NCBI RefSeq assembly: GCF_034313965.1
Contig: NZ_JAVIWQ010000002.1
Location: 3,224,001-3,288,000 of the forward strand
Direction: 5' to 3'
Source: Herbaspirillum sp. RTI4
Lineage (GTDB): Bacteria; Pseudomonadota; Gammaproteobacteria; Burkholderiales; Burkholderiaceae_D
DNA: 64,000 nt
The number at the start of each line of letters is the position of its first letter. Positions within the stretch are counted from its first letter, which is position 1. Below, in pieces: positions 46,784 to 60,925 of the stretch. A program made the position numbers and the translations under genes. The notes under the pieces were generated by a model. It did no database searches and was not told where the DNA came from. It saw only the letters and a program-made list of their open reading frames with translations.

Positions 46784-48268
46784 TCACCCCATCGCCACCG
46801 CATTTTTAGCAATCACGCCAGCCAGCGGCAGTTGCTCGATTTTCCAGCACAGGTCCATCAGTCGTTTCGATTGCGCTTTTGGCAAAATGCCGTCGATCAG
46901 ATCAGCGAATTTCACTTCCAGTTGCGCGTCCGTCATCGGCACTTCCACGCTGCCAATGGCATGTTCAATGAAACGATGCAGCTTGCGTCCATCGGTAGTG
47001 GTGATGGTCATGTCGACTTGTTCGGGCTTGATCTTCGGGTCGATGATGGCGTTGACCTTGTCGCGCAGCGCAATGATCTTGGGATTGCGCACCGCCGCGT
47101 CGCTGTACTGTTTTTCACCGGCGGCACCGTCAATGAGGGCGGCAGCAACGGAATGGAACACGCTGAACTTGCCTTCGAGTCCGATCTGCGGCGTCTTCTT
47201 GCCGGTCAGTTCGATAACCAGAGGATGGACGCGTATTTCGATGCCGGCAACCTGCTCCGCCGTGAGGTGGTACTCATTGCGTAACTGAATCGCCGCATCA
47301 ATCGCCGGGTGGATCACAATTCCGCAGGCAAACGGTTTGTAGGTATTCAAGGCAGACTCATAGCGGGTACCGAGACCCTCGGTGATTTCGCGATAGTCTT
47401 GTTTGGTGCTGATGGTGTTAGCCCAGCCGCGTTTGGCTTCGATCATGCCTTCGGAGCTGGTGAAATTTTTCTCTGCCAGCAAAGCGGCAAACAAACCATT
47501 GCTCGCGGCCCGGCCAGGATTGAAACTCTTGTTCATCGAGCCGAACGATTCGCGCAAACCAACCGGTTGCGACGCCGCCAGTCCAAGCGCCCACACCATT
47601 TGCTGTTCGTTCAGGCCGAGAATTTTTCCGACCGCCGCTGCCGCGCCAAACACACCGGCAGTGCCGGTGATATGCCAGCCCACGTCGTAGTGATTCGGAT
47701 AAACCGAATTACCAATGCGGCATTCCGTTTCGACGCCAAGAATCAGCGCATTGAGGAAATCTTTGCCCGTGATCGGCCGATATTCCGACAGCGCAATCAA
47801 GGCCGAAATGACGGGTCCACCCGGATGGATAATGGTTTTGAGATGCGTGTCGTCGTAATCAAAAATATGGCTGCTGACGCCATTGATAAAGGCGGCATTC
47901 ATGATATCGAAGCGCTCGCGACGTCCGAACAAACCGGCTTGCCGTGGGCCTGAAAACGGGCCAAGCGCCGCAACTGCGCGCTCTATCGTTTCGTGATGCG
48001 AACCACCGACGGCGACACCAACCCAGTTCAGCAGCGTGCGCGTGCCTTCCTTGCGCACGTTGGCGGGCAAGTCCTCGTAACGCGCTTTCACGATATAGCT
48101 GGCAAGGGTATGCGTTACGCCATGCACTTCCGCTGCAGCAAGGGGTTTGATTGTTGTACTGGCAGCAACATCGGCCGCCTGAGCAGTACTCGCCATCGGG
48201 GGTACCACGACGGCGGCGGCGCTCATGGCGCTGACTTTTAAGAATTGACGACGATCCAGATCACTCAT
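46784..48268 (-). CDS. Tat-exported MmgE/PrpD family protein
   Basis: The 494-aa protein has an MmgE/PrpD fold like 2-methylcitrate dehydratase, from about residue 60: LLNWVGVAVGGSHHETIERAVAAL, FIFDYDDTHLKTIIHPGGP and ALGLAASQPVGLRESFG. ATG at 48268 starts a twin-arginine signal, DRRQFLKVSAMSAAAVVV followed by ASTAQA. Cytoplasmic PrpD proteins have no such signal, so this one should act in the periplasm on an unknown substrate. It stands alone between the island and cobI and is unrelated to B12 synthesis. Confidence 0.87.
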   Translation of the reverse strand: MSDLDRRQFLKVSAMSAAAVVVPPMASTAQAADVAASTTIKPLAAAEVHGVTHTLASYIVKARYEDLPANVRKEGTRTLLNWVGVAVGGSHHETIERAVAALGPFSGPRQAGLFGRRERFDIMNAAFINGVSSHIFDYDDTHLKTIIHPGGPVISALIALSEYRPITGKDFLNALILGVETECRIGNSVYPNHYDVGWHITGTAGVFGAAAAVGKILGLNEQQMVWALGLAASQPVGLRESFGSMNKSFNPGRAASNGLFAALLAEKNFTSSEGMIEAKRGWANTISTKQDYREITEGLGTRYESALNTYKPFACGIVIHPAIDAAIQLRNEYHLTAEQVAGIEIRVHPLVIELTGKKTPQIGLEGKFSVFHSVAAALIDGAAGEKQYSDAAVRNPKIIALRDKVNAIIDPKIKPEQVDMTITTTDGRKLHRFIEHAIGSVEVPMTDAQLEVKFADLIDGILPKAQSKRLMDLCWKIEQLPLAGVIAKNAVAMG

Positions 48269-48416
48269 GCATATCTCCGATTTTATTTTTTTATCAAGGT
48301 CCAGACTAATACTCTGGTGCGGCGAGTATAACCAGTGATACAAGAGTCTGCTGAGGGCGATTAAAAGCGGCCAGCGCGCCTATTCAGAGGGACACAAAAA
48401 TTACTTCACCGCCACC

Positions 48417-49184
48417 TCAGGCACGTCGTTTTTCTCGCGGCGTTTTACGGATCAGCATGGTCGCCAGATAACCGCTGGCATCCTCCGCCGACAGCTCGCT
48501 CACATCCGTCGCCAGCAGCTCGCCGGACAGTCCGATACGGCGTGCAAACGCGCAGTGACCGGCAATGCCCATCTCTTGCAGCAGTTCCAGCACCCACGAT
48601 AAACGCGGGCCGATCTTCATCAGTACCACGATGTCGTGCGTCAGAATATCCTCGCGCAGCGCGGCGGAATCGTCGGGGCAAGGCAGGATCAGCGTGCGCT
48701 CCTTGCCCTCGCCCAGCGGCCAGCCAAGCGCGGAAGCCGCCGCGGCGTAACTGGTAATGCCGGGGAAAGTCCGGTGCGGCAAATGCGGCAGGCGTTCCAG
48801 AAGCGCCGCCAGCAAATAGCCATAGGTTGAATAGGTCAGCGAATCGCCGATGGTCAGGTAAGCCACATGCCGACCGGCGCTGAGCTCGGCGGCGATCACA
48901 TCGGCCAGATGCGCGTAATGACCGGCCAGCACGCGGCGGTCGGGGTCCATATTGAATTCGATTTCGCGCAGCTTGAGCGGATCGAGAGGAATGCCTTCCA
49001 GACATTGCAGCGCGACCGAAGCGTCGGCGCCTCGCGCGCGCGGCGCATAAATCAGATCGGCTTTCTGCAAGGCTTCCAGCGCGGCCACCGGCAAATAACC
49101 GGCCGGCCCGGGACCAACGCCAAGACCCCACAGGGTGCCGCAGGGAATGTTGTTTTCAGCTTGATTCTTTTCAGCTCGGCTCAT
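48417..49184 (-). CDS. cobI: Precorrin-2 C20-methyltransferase
   Basis: The 255-aa SAM-dependent enzyme (CobI/CbiL) makes precorrin-3A or its cobalt form. GTLWGLGVGPGPAGYLPVAALEAL, the YLTIGDSLTYSTYGYL block, FPGITSYAAAASALGWPL and VLMKIGPRL are characteristic. A 217-bp repeat-rich gap separates it from cbiD upstream. It is followed after 148 bp by the MmgE/PrpD gene. It probably belongs to the riboswitch-headed run if transcription crosses that gap. Confidence 0.95.
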   Translation of the reverse strand: MSRAEKNQAENNIPCGTLWGLGVGPGPAGYLPVAALEALQKADLIYAPRARGADASVALQCLEGIPLDPLKLREIEFNMDPDRRVLAGHYAHLADVIAAELSAGRHVAYLTIGDSLTYSTYGYLLAALLERLPHLPHRTFPGITSYAAAASALGWPLGEGKERTLILPCPDDSAALREDILTHDIVVLMKIGPRLSWVLELLQEMGIAGHCAFARRIGLSGELLATDVSELSAEDASGYLATMLIRKTPREKRRA

Positions 49185-49220
49185 GCGCTTGCTTTCTGCT
49201 TTGATAGTGTCATTTGTTTT

Positions 49221-49390
49221 ATGCCATTTGCTTCATGCGATTTGCTTCATGCGATTCGAGTGATGCAATCCGAGTGAGGCAATTCGGGTGATGCAATCCG
49301 ATTAATACAGGTGGATTAATACAGGTGGATTAATACAGGTGGATTAATGCAAGTAAATTAATGCAGGTAGATTAATGCCGATGGATTACT
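49221..49390. repeat. 14-bp period minisatellite between cbiD and cobI
   Basis: Six 14-bp units built on GATTAATACAGGTG run from 49300 to 49383, the first three identical. The adjoining 49221-49299 carries another 14-bp family (TTTGCTTCATGCGA, TTCGAGTGATGCAA) in phase with it. The tract fills the gap upstream of cobI and shows no gene. Confidence 0.9.
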
Positions 49391-49402
49391 GTGAGCGACG
49401 GC

Positions 49403-50632
49403 TTATGCCACCGACTCGCCCGCCCGCTCCAGTCCCAGCACATTACCGGCCATGTCGAACAAGCGCACCCGCACACAGTCCACTGCCGGTACGCGTTGAT
49501 GCACACGTTGCGCAATGCGATGTTCGATGTCGCTCCACAACGCCGGGCCGTCCGCTTCGTTTTTCAGTAACTCAACCGCCGCTTCCACGGTATTGGCCGC
49601 GACCAGCGCATCGACCAGCGCCGCGCTATGACCGCGACCGGCAGCAACCCGCGCCACCGCGCCCATCGCCATATCGCTGCGGCTGGAATGGGTGTCCCAG
49701 ACATCGTCGAGCACCTTGGCTAATTTTCCCGGATGACCGGCCAGCCACAGTTGCGGCAAACGCCGCTGCCGTTCGGCCAGCGCGGTTTGCGTGAAGTCCA
49801 GCGCGTCGCCGAGAAAATTGGCAATCTGCACTGCTCGCCGCTCCGGCAAACCGAGCACGTCACGGGCAAAGTCGCGGCCGATTTTTCCGGGCAGATACGC
49901 CACGCATTCGGCTCCGCTGTCTGCCGCGCTGTCTGCCGCGCTGTTTTGTGCGCTGTTTTGTGCGCTATCTGCCGCGCCGTCGCCGCCATCGGCCAGCGCC
50001 ACCCGCACATACACTTCAATCGAGGCAATCCACGAAGCCATCGACATCGGTTCCACGATGCCCGAGGTCCCCAGAATCGAAATGCCGCCGACGATGCCCA
50101 GTCGCGGGTTGAAAGTTTTACGGGCAATCGCTTCGCCGCCTTCGCAACCGATGGCGAGATCGAAACCCTGCGCATCGCCTGCCAGCGCGGCAACAGCTTG
50201 GCGCATCATGCGGCGCGGTACCGGGTTGATGGCCGGCTCACCGACCGCCACGCGCAAGCCGGGTCGGGTCGCAGTGCCGACGCCTTGTGCCGCAAAAAAT
50301 CGCAGCATGCCTAGCGTGTTGCGTCGCACTTCGGCAAAAATGGTCGCGCCGTGGGTGCTGTCGGGATCGTCGCCGCCATCCTTGAGTACTTCCGCCCGCA
50401 CCGTCTGCGCATCCTGCCAGCGGACGTGCTGAATAGGCACCACTAAATAGTGCTGCTGGTCGGGCAGCATGACTTCCGCTTCCGTCACCGTTTCATTGCG
50501 CAACATCAAATGCAGCGCGGCACTGACTGCCGCCGTAGCGCAACTGCCGGTGGTGCGACCGCGCCGCAAGCCGTTGAGTGCCAGTACGCGCAGATCGAAT
50601 TCGGCGCGCATCGGTTCTGGAGCGGCATCCAT
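49403..50632 (-). CDS. cbiD: Cobalt-precorrin-5B C1-methyltransferase
   Basis: The 409-aa enzyme belongs to the CbiD family of the oxygen-independent route (LRRGRTTGSCATAAVSAAL, PVPRRMMRQA, ILGTSGIVEPMS). The ATG at 50632 follows the cbiX-cobH stop (TGAAATG), so translation should be coupled; a longer start at 50698 would add a repeat-derived [11 protein letters not shown] stretch. A Ser/Ala/Asp/Gln-rich insert at about residues 220-240 is encoded by 12-bp repeats (49916-49975) and is not part of the family core. CbiD is usually paired with CbiG, which is present here. Confidence 0.93.
   Translation of the reverse strand: MDAAPEPMRAEFDLRVLALNGLRRGRTTGSCATAAVSAALHLMLRNETVTEAEVMLPDQQHYLVVPIQHVRWQDAQTVRAEVLKDGGDDPDSTHGATIFAEVRRNTLGMLRFFAAQGVGTATRPGLRVAVGEPAINPVPRRMMRQAVAALAGDAQGFDLAIGCEGGEAIARKTFNPRLGIVGGISILGTSGIVEPMSMASWIASIEVYVRVALADGGDGAADSAQNSAQNSAADSAADSGAECVAYLPGKIGRDFARDVLGLPERRAVQIANFLGDALDFTQTALAERQRRLPQLWLAGHPGKLAKVLDDVWDTHSSRSDMAMGAVARVAAGRGHSAALVDALVAANTVEAAVELLKNEADGPALWSDIEHRIAQRVHQRVPAVDCVRVRLFDMAGNVLGLERAGESVA
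49916..49975. repeat. 12-bp in-frame repeat inside cbiD
   Basis: Five 12-bp units alternate GCTGTCTGCCGC and GCTGTTTTGTGC types and encode the tetrapeptides AADS and AQNS in CbiD. Homologous CbiD proteins are not expected to carry this insert. Confidence 0.88.
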
Positions 50633-50633
50633 T

Positions 50634-52253
50634 TCAGGCACTGGCACCATCGGCACTATCGGCACTATCGACACTATCAGCCAGTTGATTTTGCGCATCG
50701 ATCATCATGCCGTTGACCACGCTGGCCGCCCACGGCGAACCGCCGCGTGTGCCGCTGTTCGTGATGCGCGGCACTTGCAGGCAGCGACGCAAATCTTCCT
50801 TGCTTTCACGCGTGCCGACAAAACCCACCGGCAGGCCGATCACCAGTTGCGGTCGCCAGCCTTGTTCGCGAATCAGGCGGGTGGTTTCGGCAATCGCAGT
50901 GGGCGCGTCGCCGATAGCCAGCACGATGTCGTTACCGAATTTTTCAAACGCACGACGGATGCCAGCGGCGGAGCGCGTGATGCCGTGACTGGCGGCCATC
51001 AGATGCGTTTCGCGGTCATGCACGCCGCACCAGGTTTCAATCTCCAACTGTTCCAGCAAGGCGCGTTTGAGTCCGGTCTGCACCATCGTTACATCGGTGA
51101 CGATGCGCTTGCAGCGCAGCAAGGCGCGAATGCCGGTTTCCACCGCACCGGGCGAGAGGTAAATATCGTCCACTGCGCCAAAGTCGCCGCTGGTATGCAC
51201 CAGTCTTTGCAGGACAGTCAGGTGAGCGGCGGGGAACATCGACCAGTCGCGTCCGGCGGCGATAATGCGAAAACTTTCGGCTTCGATAGGATGCGGAACA
51301 TAGCGCGGCAATGCGCCTATGCCGTCCGATGTGGCGGGCAGCGAGGCATCAGCCGCCTCTTTTTGCAGCAGGCCGCGCACCTGCAAATGATGGGCGCGTT
51401 GCGGTTCGCCGACCTGCTCTTCAAAACCGACGATCTGCACCCGGTATTTGCACAGCGTGCAATTCATGTCGGCGCGACCCAGCACCGCTTCGCGGGCACG
51501 GTCGATCAGTACGTCGGCCACCAGCGGATCGGGGCCGAAGTAGCCGGCATCGACGATATCGAGTTCCGGTTCGCGCTGACGGGCATCCTCGGAGGCGGCA
51601 TAAATGCGCTTGACCAGTACGCCGTCGAACAGAAAAAACGGCAACACGATCAGCCTTGCAAAGCCTAGCTGCGCGGCGGCACGCAAGCCATCGGCCACCA
51701 GCGGTTTGGCGCTGCCGGAATAGCAGGTCAGCGAAGCGCCGAAACCCATGCCCTCCTCCAACATGCGCGCCAGTTTGGCCACTTCGCCGTTGGCGTCGGG
51801 ATCGGTGGTGCCGCGGCCGACCAGCACCAGCAGCGTATCGGCACGGCTGATGCCGGGACGGCCTTTGGCTTCGGCGGTGACGATGCGTTCTTGTGCCAGT
51901 TGCAGTAATTGCGGATGCAATTTGAGCGGCGCGCCGAAATGGAAATCGATGCCGGGCCAGGTTTGCGCGGCGGTCAGCAATTCCGCCGGCATGTCGTTCT
52001 TGGCGTGACGCGCCGCCAGCAGCACACCCGGCACCATGGCGATTTGTTTGCTGCCGGCGGCGAGATTGGCGGCGATCGCTTCGGCGATGGTAGGACTGGA
52101 AAACTCCAGATAGCCATGCGTCACCACTTGCTGCGGCGCGCGCGCCCGAATCAGTTCCACCAGGGTTTCGAATTCACGGACGGCATCGGCGTCGCGACTG
52201 CCGTGGCCAGCAACCACGATGCCGAAATGCTCAGCGGGGGCGCTCAGACTCAT
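50634..52253 (-). CDS. cbiX-cobH: Fused sirohydrochlorin cobaltochelatase / precorrin-8X methylmutase
   Basis: The 539-aa protein has an N-terminal long-type CbiX chelatase ([33 protein letters not shown], second lobe [17 protein letters not shown]; residues 1-270) with a CxxC ([10 protein letters not shown]) near residue 272. A CobH/CbiC methylmutase follows ([28 protein letters not shown], [24 protein letters not shown]). It inserts cobalt early and later shifts the C11 methyl to C12. The end, [12 protein letters not shown], is a repeat-encoded tail. It overlaps cbiE by 4 bp. Confidence 0.95.
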   Translation of the reverse strand: MSLSAPAEHFGIVVAGHGSRDADAVREFETLVELIRARAPQQVVTHGYLEFSSPTIAEAIAANLAAGSKQIAMVPGVLLAARHAKNDMPAELLTAAQTWPGIDFHFGAPLKLHPQLLQLAQERIVTAEAKGRPGISRADTLLVLVGRGTTDPDANGEVAKLARMLEEGMGFGASLTCYSGSAKPLVADGLRAAAQLGFARLIVLPFFLFDGVLVKRIYAASEDARQREPELDIVDAGYFGPDPLVADVLIDRAREAVLGRADMNCTLCKYRVQIVGFEEQVGEPQRAHHLQVRGLLQKEAADASLPATSDGIGALPRYVPHPIEAESFRIIAAGRDWSMFPAAHLTVLQRLVHTSGDFGAVDDIYLSPGAVETGIRALLRCKRIVTDVTMVQTGLKRALLEQLEIETWCGVHDRETHLMAASHGITRSAAGIRRAFEKFGNDIVLAIGDAPTAIAETTRLIREQGWRPQLVIGLPVGFVGTRESKEDLRRCLQVPRITNSGTRGGSPWAASVVNGMMIDAQNQLADSVDSADSADGASA

Positions 52254-52957
52254 ACGGACTCCGGCGCGGCTTCGATCTGGCTGGCCATCGGCGTCTGGGT
52301 GCGGATCAGCATGATGCTCATGTCGCTAAAAATTTTCTGCGCGCATTCGGCCAGCGTGCCGTGCCATTCGGCTTCGGCGCGGGTCAGGTTTTCCCAGACT
52401 TCGGTCGGATGGTCGGGGGCGATGCCCTGTTCCAGCAAATAGGTGGCGATATGCGGCGGCATGAAGGAACGCGCGGCATCCCACGGACAGGGAATGACGA
52501 TGGCATTGCGGCCGTCGTTGAGCACATGCACCAGATGCCGCTTGAACGGCGTGAGGTCGCCGCGCCGGTGGAAAGTGATGAAAGTGGTTTCGTCGAAACA
52601 CACCTTGGCGCGGGAGGCCAGTACCTGCGCCGAAGAAATGCCCGGCAGGGTATCGACCGGATGACCGCAGGCGCGCTCGACCCGTTCCAGATATTGAAAG
52701 CCGCTGAAGTGGATATCGCCCATGAATACCACCACGCAACGCTTGCCGGCGTGGTGCGCCTTGGCAACCAGATCGAGCTGCGCCACCTGATCGCGGTAAT
52801 TCATCAGCACCACTTCAGCGCTGGCCGGAATCAGGGTTTGCACCACGTTGACGACCGCATCGAAGCCGGCGATGAGGTCGGCTTCGCGCAGCAATTGCGC
52901 GCCGCGTTGGGTCAGGTAACCTGGGTCGCCGGGGCCGGCGCCGATGCAGATGATCAT
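52250..52957 (-). CDS. cbiE: Precorrin-6Y / cobalt-precorrin-7 C5-methyltransferase subunit
   Basis: The 235-aa SAM methyltransferase ([78 protein letters not shown]) matches CbiE. It lacks the C15-methylating, decarboxylating CbiT half found in CobL-type fusions; no CbiT frame was found in the window. It lies between chlID (a 125-bp repeat-filled gap) and cbiX-cobH (overlap). Confidence 0.88.
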   Translation of the reverse strand: MIICIGAGPGDPGYLTQRGAQLLREADLIAGFDAVVNVVQTLIPASAEVVLMNYRDQVAQLDLVAKAHHAGKRCVVVFMGDIHFSGFQYLERVERACGHPVDTLPGISSAQVLASRAKVCFDETTFITFHRRGDLTPFKRHLVHVLNDGRNAIVIPCPWDAARSFMPPHIATYLLEQGIAPDHPTEVWENLTRAEAEWHGTLAECAQKIFSDMSIMLIRTQTPMASQIEAAPESV

Positions 52958-52975
52958 GGAAAACTTCCTTCGGGT

Positions 52976-53066
52976 TAAATCAGTTAAACGAGTCAGTGAG
53001 TCGGCTAAATAAGTCAGCTAAACAAGTCGGCTAAATAAGCAGCCAAATGCGTCAGCTAAATACGTC
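52976..53066. repeat. 13-bp tandem repeat between chlID and cbiE
   Basis: About six units of AGTCGGCTAAATA, with AGTCAGCTAAACA and GTCAGCTAAATAC variants, fill most of the 125-bp gap. There is no gene and no obvious terminator. Confidence 0.85.
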
Positions 53067-53082
53067 ACTCCAGTGAAACAGT

Positions 53083-55193
53083 TCAGTGCATCCGGGCGCG
53101 GATGGCCAGCGCCAGATTATCCGCTGTTAATTGCTCCAGGGTGAGACAAGTCGCGCCCAGGGCTGTGGCGAGACTTGCGGCGCGGCCGAGTCGCAACATG
53201 CCCTGTTCGGTGTCGAGCACCAAAGCCGGTGTGCCGCGCGCGGCCAGTTGCTCTGCCAGCGCCAGCGTTTGCTGCCACGGATCGCCATCGGCTTGCAGCG
53301 CGACATTGGCCTTGCCGTCGCTGAGCAGCACCAGCAGCGGTGGTGCGCTATCGCGGGTGCGCCGCTGGAGCATCTCTAGCGCCAGTTGCAGCGCATGCGG
53401 CAGCGGCGTACGACCGCCGGTCGGCAAGCTGTGCAGACCTTGTTCGGCCAGATCGACGCTGCGGGTCGGCGCCAGCAACACGCCCGCCGTGGCACCGCCG
53501 AAAGAGATCACGGCGACTTCATCGCGTCGCTGATAGGCATCTGTCAGCAGCGCCAGCACCGCGCCCTTGACTGCTTCCATGCGACGCTGCGCGGCCATCG
53601 AACCGGAGGCATCCACTACGAACAGAATCAGATTGGCGCTGCCGGCCACCCGCACTTGTTGATGCAGATCGGCCGTCGTGACCTGGAATTGGCTGGCGTC
53701 GCGCAAAGCGGCGCTGCGCAAGGTGGCGGCGATGGCCAGACTGGTCGGAGCGGGATCTGGCACGCTGCGCAGGGTGCGGCCACGCGAGGTGGAATCGACT
53801 TCGCTGCGGCGACCAGCGGCAAAGGCGGCATCGGGCGCGGTGAGCGATTCGACGGAAATGGCGCGGGCTGCGCCGATTGCTGCGCCGACGAAAATTTGTT
53901 GCGGCGGGGCTGGGCGCTGGCTGATGTCCTGATCGTTGTGTTGATCGTTGTGTTGATCGTTGTGTTGATCGTTGCGCGGGTCATTATTTTGATCGTGGCC
54001 TGGGTCATTGCCTGGGTCATTGCCTGGGTCATTGCCTGGGTCATTGCTTTCGTCACTGCTACCGTCATTGCTTTGATCCTTGCCTTCTGCCTCGCCATTT
54101 GCGCCCGTCCTCTGATCGTTCTCCTTGCCCGGCGGCGCGGCGGCTTGCTGCATCAGTTCATCCAGCTTGTCCTGATCCAGCCCCGGCTGTTCAAACGGAG
54201 TACGACGACGACGATGCGGCAGCACCAGTTCGGCGGCGGCGCGCACGTCGCTGGCGGTGGCGCGGGAACGGCCGTCCAGCGCGGCCAGCGCACGCGCGGC
54301 CTTGTGCATGACGATGTCGGCGCGCAGGCTGGCGACTTCGAATTCGCAACACAGGTGGCTGATCAGTTCCAGCAACGTATCGTCCAGCACCACCAAGGGA
54401 TGCAGGCGCTGGGCGTGTTGCAATTGCTCGCGCAGCACCGATTGCGCAGCGCACCAGCGTTGGGCGAACGCGGCCGGATCGGCTTCGTAGGCGATGCGGC
54501 GACGCACGACTTCGGCGCGTTGGGTTTTATCTCGCGGCGCGCCGACGTCCACCATCAGGCCGAAACGATCCAGCAACTGCGGCCGCAATTCGCCCTCTTC
54601 CTGATTCATGGTGCCGATCAGGGTGAAGCGCGCCGGATGGCTGACCGAAAGTCCTTCGCGCTGCACGACATTGACTCCCATGGCAGCGGCGTCCAGCAAG
54701 ACATCGACCAGATGGTCGGCCAGCAAGTTGACTTCGTCGATATACAACATGCCGCGATGGGCGCTGGCCAGCAGGCCGGGCTGAAAACTGCGCGCTGCAC
54801 CTTGCAGGGCGCGTTGCAAATCGAGCGTGCCGAGTACGCGATCTTCGGTTGCGCCCAGCGGCAGTGTGACGAAAGGTACGCTGACGTGTTGCACGCGCCG
54901 TGCCGGATCGGCGCAGGCAACGCATTGGGCGTAGGGTGCAGCCGGGTCGCAGTTGTAGGCGCAACCGACAATCCTTTGCAGCAGCGGCAGCAACACCGGC
55001 AAGGCGCGCGCGGCAGTGCTTTTGGCGCTGCCCTTGTCGCCGCGAATGAGGACGCCGCCCAGCGTGGGGTCGATGGCGCACAAGAGCAAGGCGGTTTTCA
55101 GTTGCGGCTGGCCGACGATGGCGGCGAAGGGGAACAGCGCTGTGCGGCTGTCGCTGCCGCTGTCGTTATCGTTGTTGGTAGGGATGTCGGGAG

Positions 55194-55197
<4 letters not shown>
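53083..55197 (-). CDS. chlID: Chelatase ATPase of the ChlI-ChlD fusion type, partner of CobN
   Basis: The 704-aa protein joins an AAA+ chelatase motor (IVGQPQLKTALLL, Walker A GDKGSAKSTAARAL, Walker B GMLYIDEVNLL, IGTMNQEEGELRPQLLDRFGLM) to a von Willebrand A domain (FVVDASGSMAA MIDAS, ALLTDAY). In cobalamin clusters such I-D fusions stand in for CobS and CobT in the CobN chelatase. A hydrophilic linker at about residues 345-430 carries NDPG and NDQH tetrapeptide repeats. CxxC pairs in the N-terminal half (CAYNCD and QCVACADP) may bind a metal. It overlaps cobN by 4 bp. Confidence 0.92.
53931..54046. repeat. Two 12-bp repeats in the chlID linker
   Basis: Three exact GATCGTTGTGTT units (53931-53966) and four exact GCCTGGGTCATT units (53999-54046) encode NDQH- and NDPG-type tetrapeptides between the AAA+ and VWA domains. 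The exactness suggests recent slippage. Confidence 0.92.
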
Positions 55198-59431
<4,234 letters not shown>

Positions 59432-59435
<4 letters not shown>

Positions 59436-59794
59436 GCTAGTGGCTCCGGGGGAATGGACACATCCTGATCTTCCGGCGGATCGACGTCGCCGCTGCCGAG
59501 CCGGTGAAATACCAGATCGCTGACTTCGCGGCCGTGTTCCAGGTGTTCTTCGACGATGCGTTCCAGCGCCTCACCGTCGTGGCAGCGGTACCAGATTCCT
59601 TCGGGGTACACCACCAGCAGCGGTCCCTGATTTTTGCAGGCGACCATGCATTGCGTGCGGGTGCGTTTGACGCGCAACTGCGGGCGGGCGTCAATCGCGG
59701 CACCGAGTCGGGCGAACATGGCTTCCGAGTGAACGCCGTCTTCGGTGCAACGGGGGCCGGTACACATCAGGACGTGGCGGGTGTGAGTGCGCAT
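59432..59794 (-). CDS. Thioredoxin-fold [2Fe-2S] ferredoxin
   Basis: The 120-aa protein carries Cys11 and Cys16 (CTGPRCTEDG) and Cys49 and Cys53 (QCMVACKNQG), the cysteine pattern of small thioredoxin-like [2Fe-2S] ferredoxins. It is the first gene after the cobalamin riboswitch and overlaps cobN by 4 bp. It probably supplies electrons for a step in corrinoid reduction or radical chemistry of B12 synthesis; the exact partner is not shown. Residues after about 95 are acidic and Pro-rich. Confidence 0.87.
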
Positions 59795-59924
59795 GGGGAT
59801 TTCTTCAGGCCGACCGGGTTGTATGGTCAGCGGTCAGGGGTAACAAATGAGGGCGAAGCGACGCGCCGCAGGCTGCTGGCAGGCGCGGCGACATCTGACT
59901 CGCCCTCCGCGAGACAAACTGCAT

Positions 59925-60195
59925 GACTGTTTCAGGCCGGTATCCGGGCTTGCGAGGGGAATGGGGTCGCCCATTCCGGGAGGGTGCGCCTTCCCGGAGG
60001 TGGCTTGCGCCGAATCCAGTGGCTGGTTGCATCTCCCTGATTGCATTTCCATGCAACGCCGAGCGCTTGCGCCCTGCGTTTTCACTCGCTTACCGTTGCG
60101 GGGGCAGCATCGGCATGGTGGAACTAAGCACTCAGTTCCCTGCACCGATTTCCCGTTTAATTTCACGCCTTCTGGACGTGGAACACCTGAAACGA
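59925..60195 (-). promoter_or_regulatory. Cobalamin (B12) riboswitch
   Basis: On the minus strand the leader reads, in order, an AGGTGTTCC start, ACGGGAA near GGTG, the CTGCCCCCGCAACGGTAA block, the B12-box-like AGCCACTGGAT, and the final CCGGATACCGGCCTG. These are the conserved landmarks of the cobalamin riboswitch. It ends about 130 bp before the ferredoxin ATG. It should repress the ferredoxin-cobN-chlID-cbiE-cbiXC-cbiD run when adenosylcobalamin is abundant. Confidence 0.95.
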
Positions 60196-60275
60196 TTAGC
60201 TGCGCAGTATAGCTGGTTCGTGACCAGGTCTGCTGTCTGCCGCCTGTCGTCGGTATAAGGATCGGGCAGGTAGGG

Positions 60276-60839
60276 CTAATTCAGCTCCAGCGTCGTCAAT
60301 TCGCCATAGGCAATGCTGTGCGGTGTACTGGCAGCGTGCAGCGCGGTTTCCGGCAAGCTCAGTCCCAACTGACAGGCTGCCAGCAGGCGGATAGTGCCGG
60401 CATGGCACACGACGATCGTTTCGCCGTCGGCGCGCGTCAGTACATCGTCGTAGAACGCGCGTACCCGCGTCGCCATTTGCAGCACGCTTTCGCCGCCGCC
60501 GGGTTGGTAGCGCACCATATCCTGCGCCCAGGCGTCGACGGCGTCCTTGCCGATGACATCCCAGTGGCGCATTTCCCATGTCCCGAAATGCATTTCGAGG
60601 AGTCGCGCATCGGGGGTGGGAGTGGCGTTACCGAGTGCAGCCGCCAGCGGCAGAGCCAGTAGACGGCAACGCTGCAAGGGGCTGTAAAACATCGATGCCT
60701 TGGGCGGCAAACGTTGTATCAACGCGGCAATGAGCGTGGCGAGCGGTTCCGGCTTGAGCGGCAGGTCGCTGCTGCCATAGCAAATGCCGCTTTCCACTTG
60801 CGGCGGCGGGTGACGGATCAGATGGAGGCGTTGTCGCAT
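60276..60839 (-). CDS. Alpha-ribazole phosphatase-like histidine phosphatase
   Basis: The 187-aa phosphoglycerate-mutase-fold protein has the catalytic LHLIRHPPP near the start, YSPLQRCRLLA and the second histidine in VVCHAGTIRLLAA. CobC-type phosphatases remove the phosphate of alpha-ribazole phosphate late in nucleotide-loop assembly. ATG at 60839 is preferred over the TTG at 60869. It lies between the riboswitch and an unrelated plus-strand gene. In Salmonella naming it is cobC. Confidence 0.85.
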   Translation of the reverse strand: MRQRLHLIRHPPPQVESGICYGSSDLPLKPEPLATLIAALIQRLPPKASMFYSPLQRCRLLALPLAAALGNATPTPDARLLEMHFGTWEMRHWDVIGKDAVDAWAQDMVRYQPGGGESVLQMATRVRAFYDDVLTRADGETIVVCHAGTIRLLAACQLGLSLPETALHAASTPHSIAYGELTTLELN

Positions 60840-60925
60840 GGCATCAAATAAGCGTTTTATGAAAGTCAAATAATGCCAAGAGGCTACTTTGTGGAACTTA
60901 TCTTATTTTTACAAAGGTGAAATCC

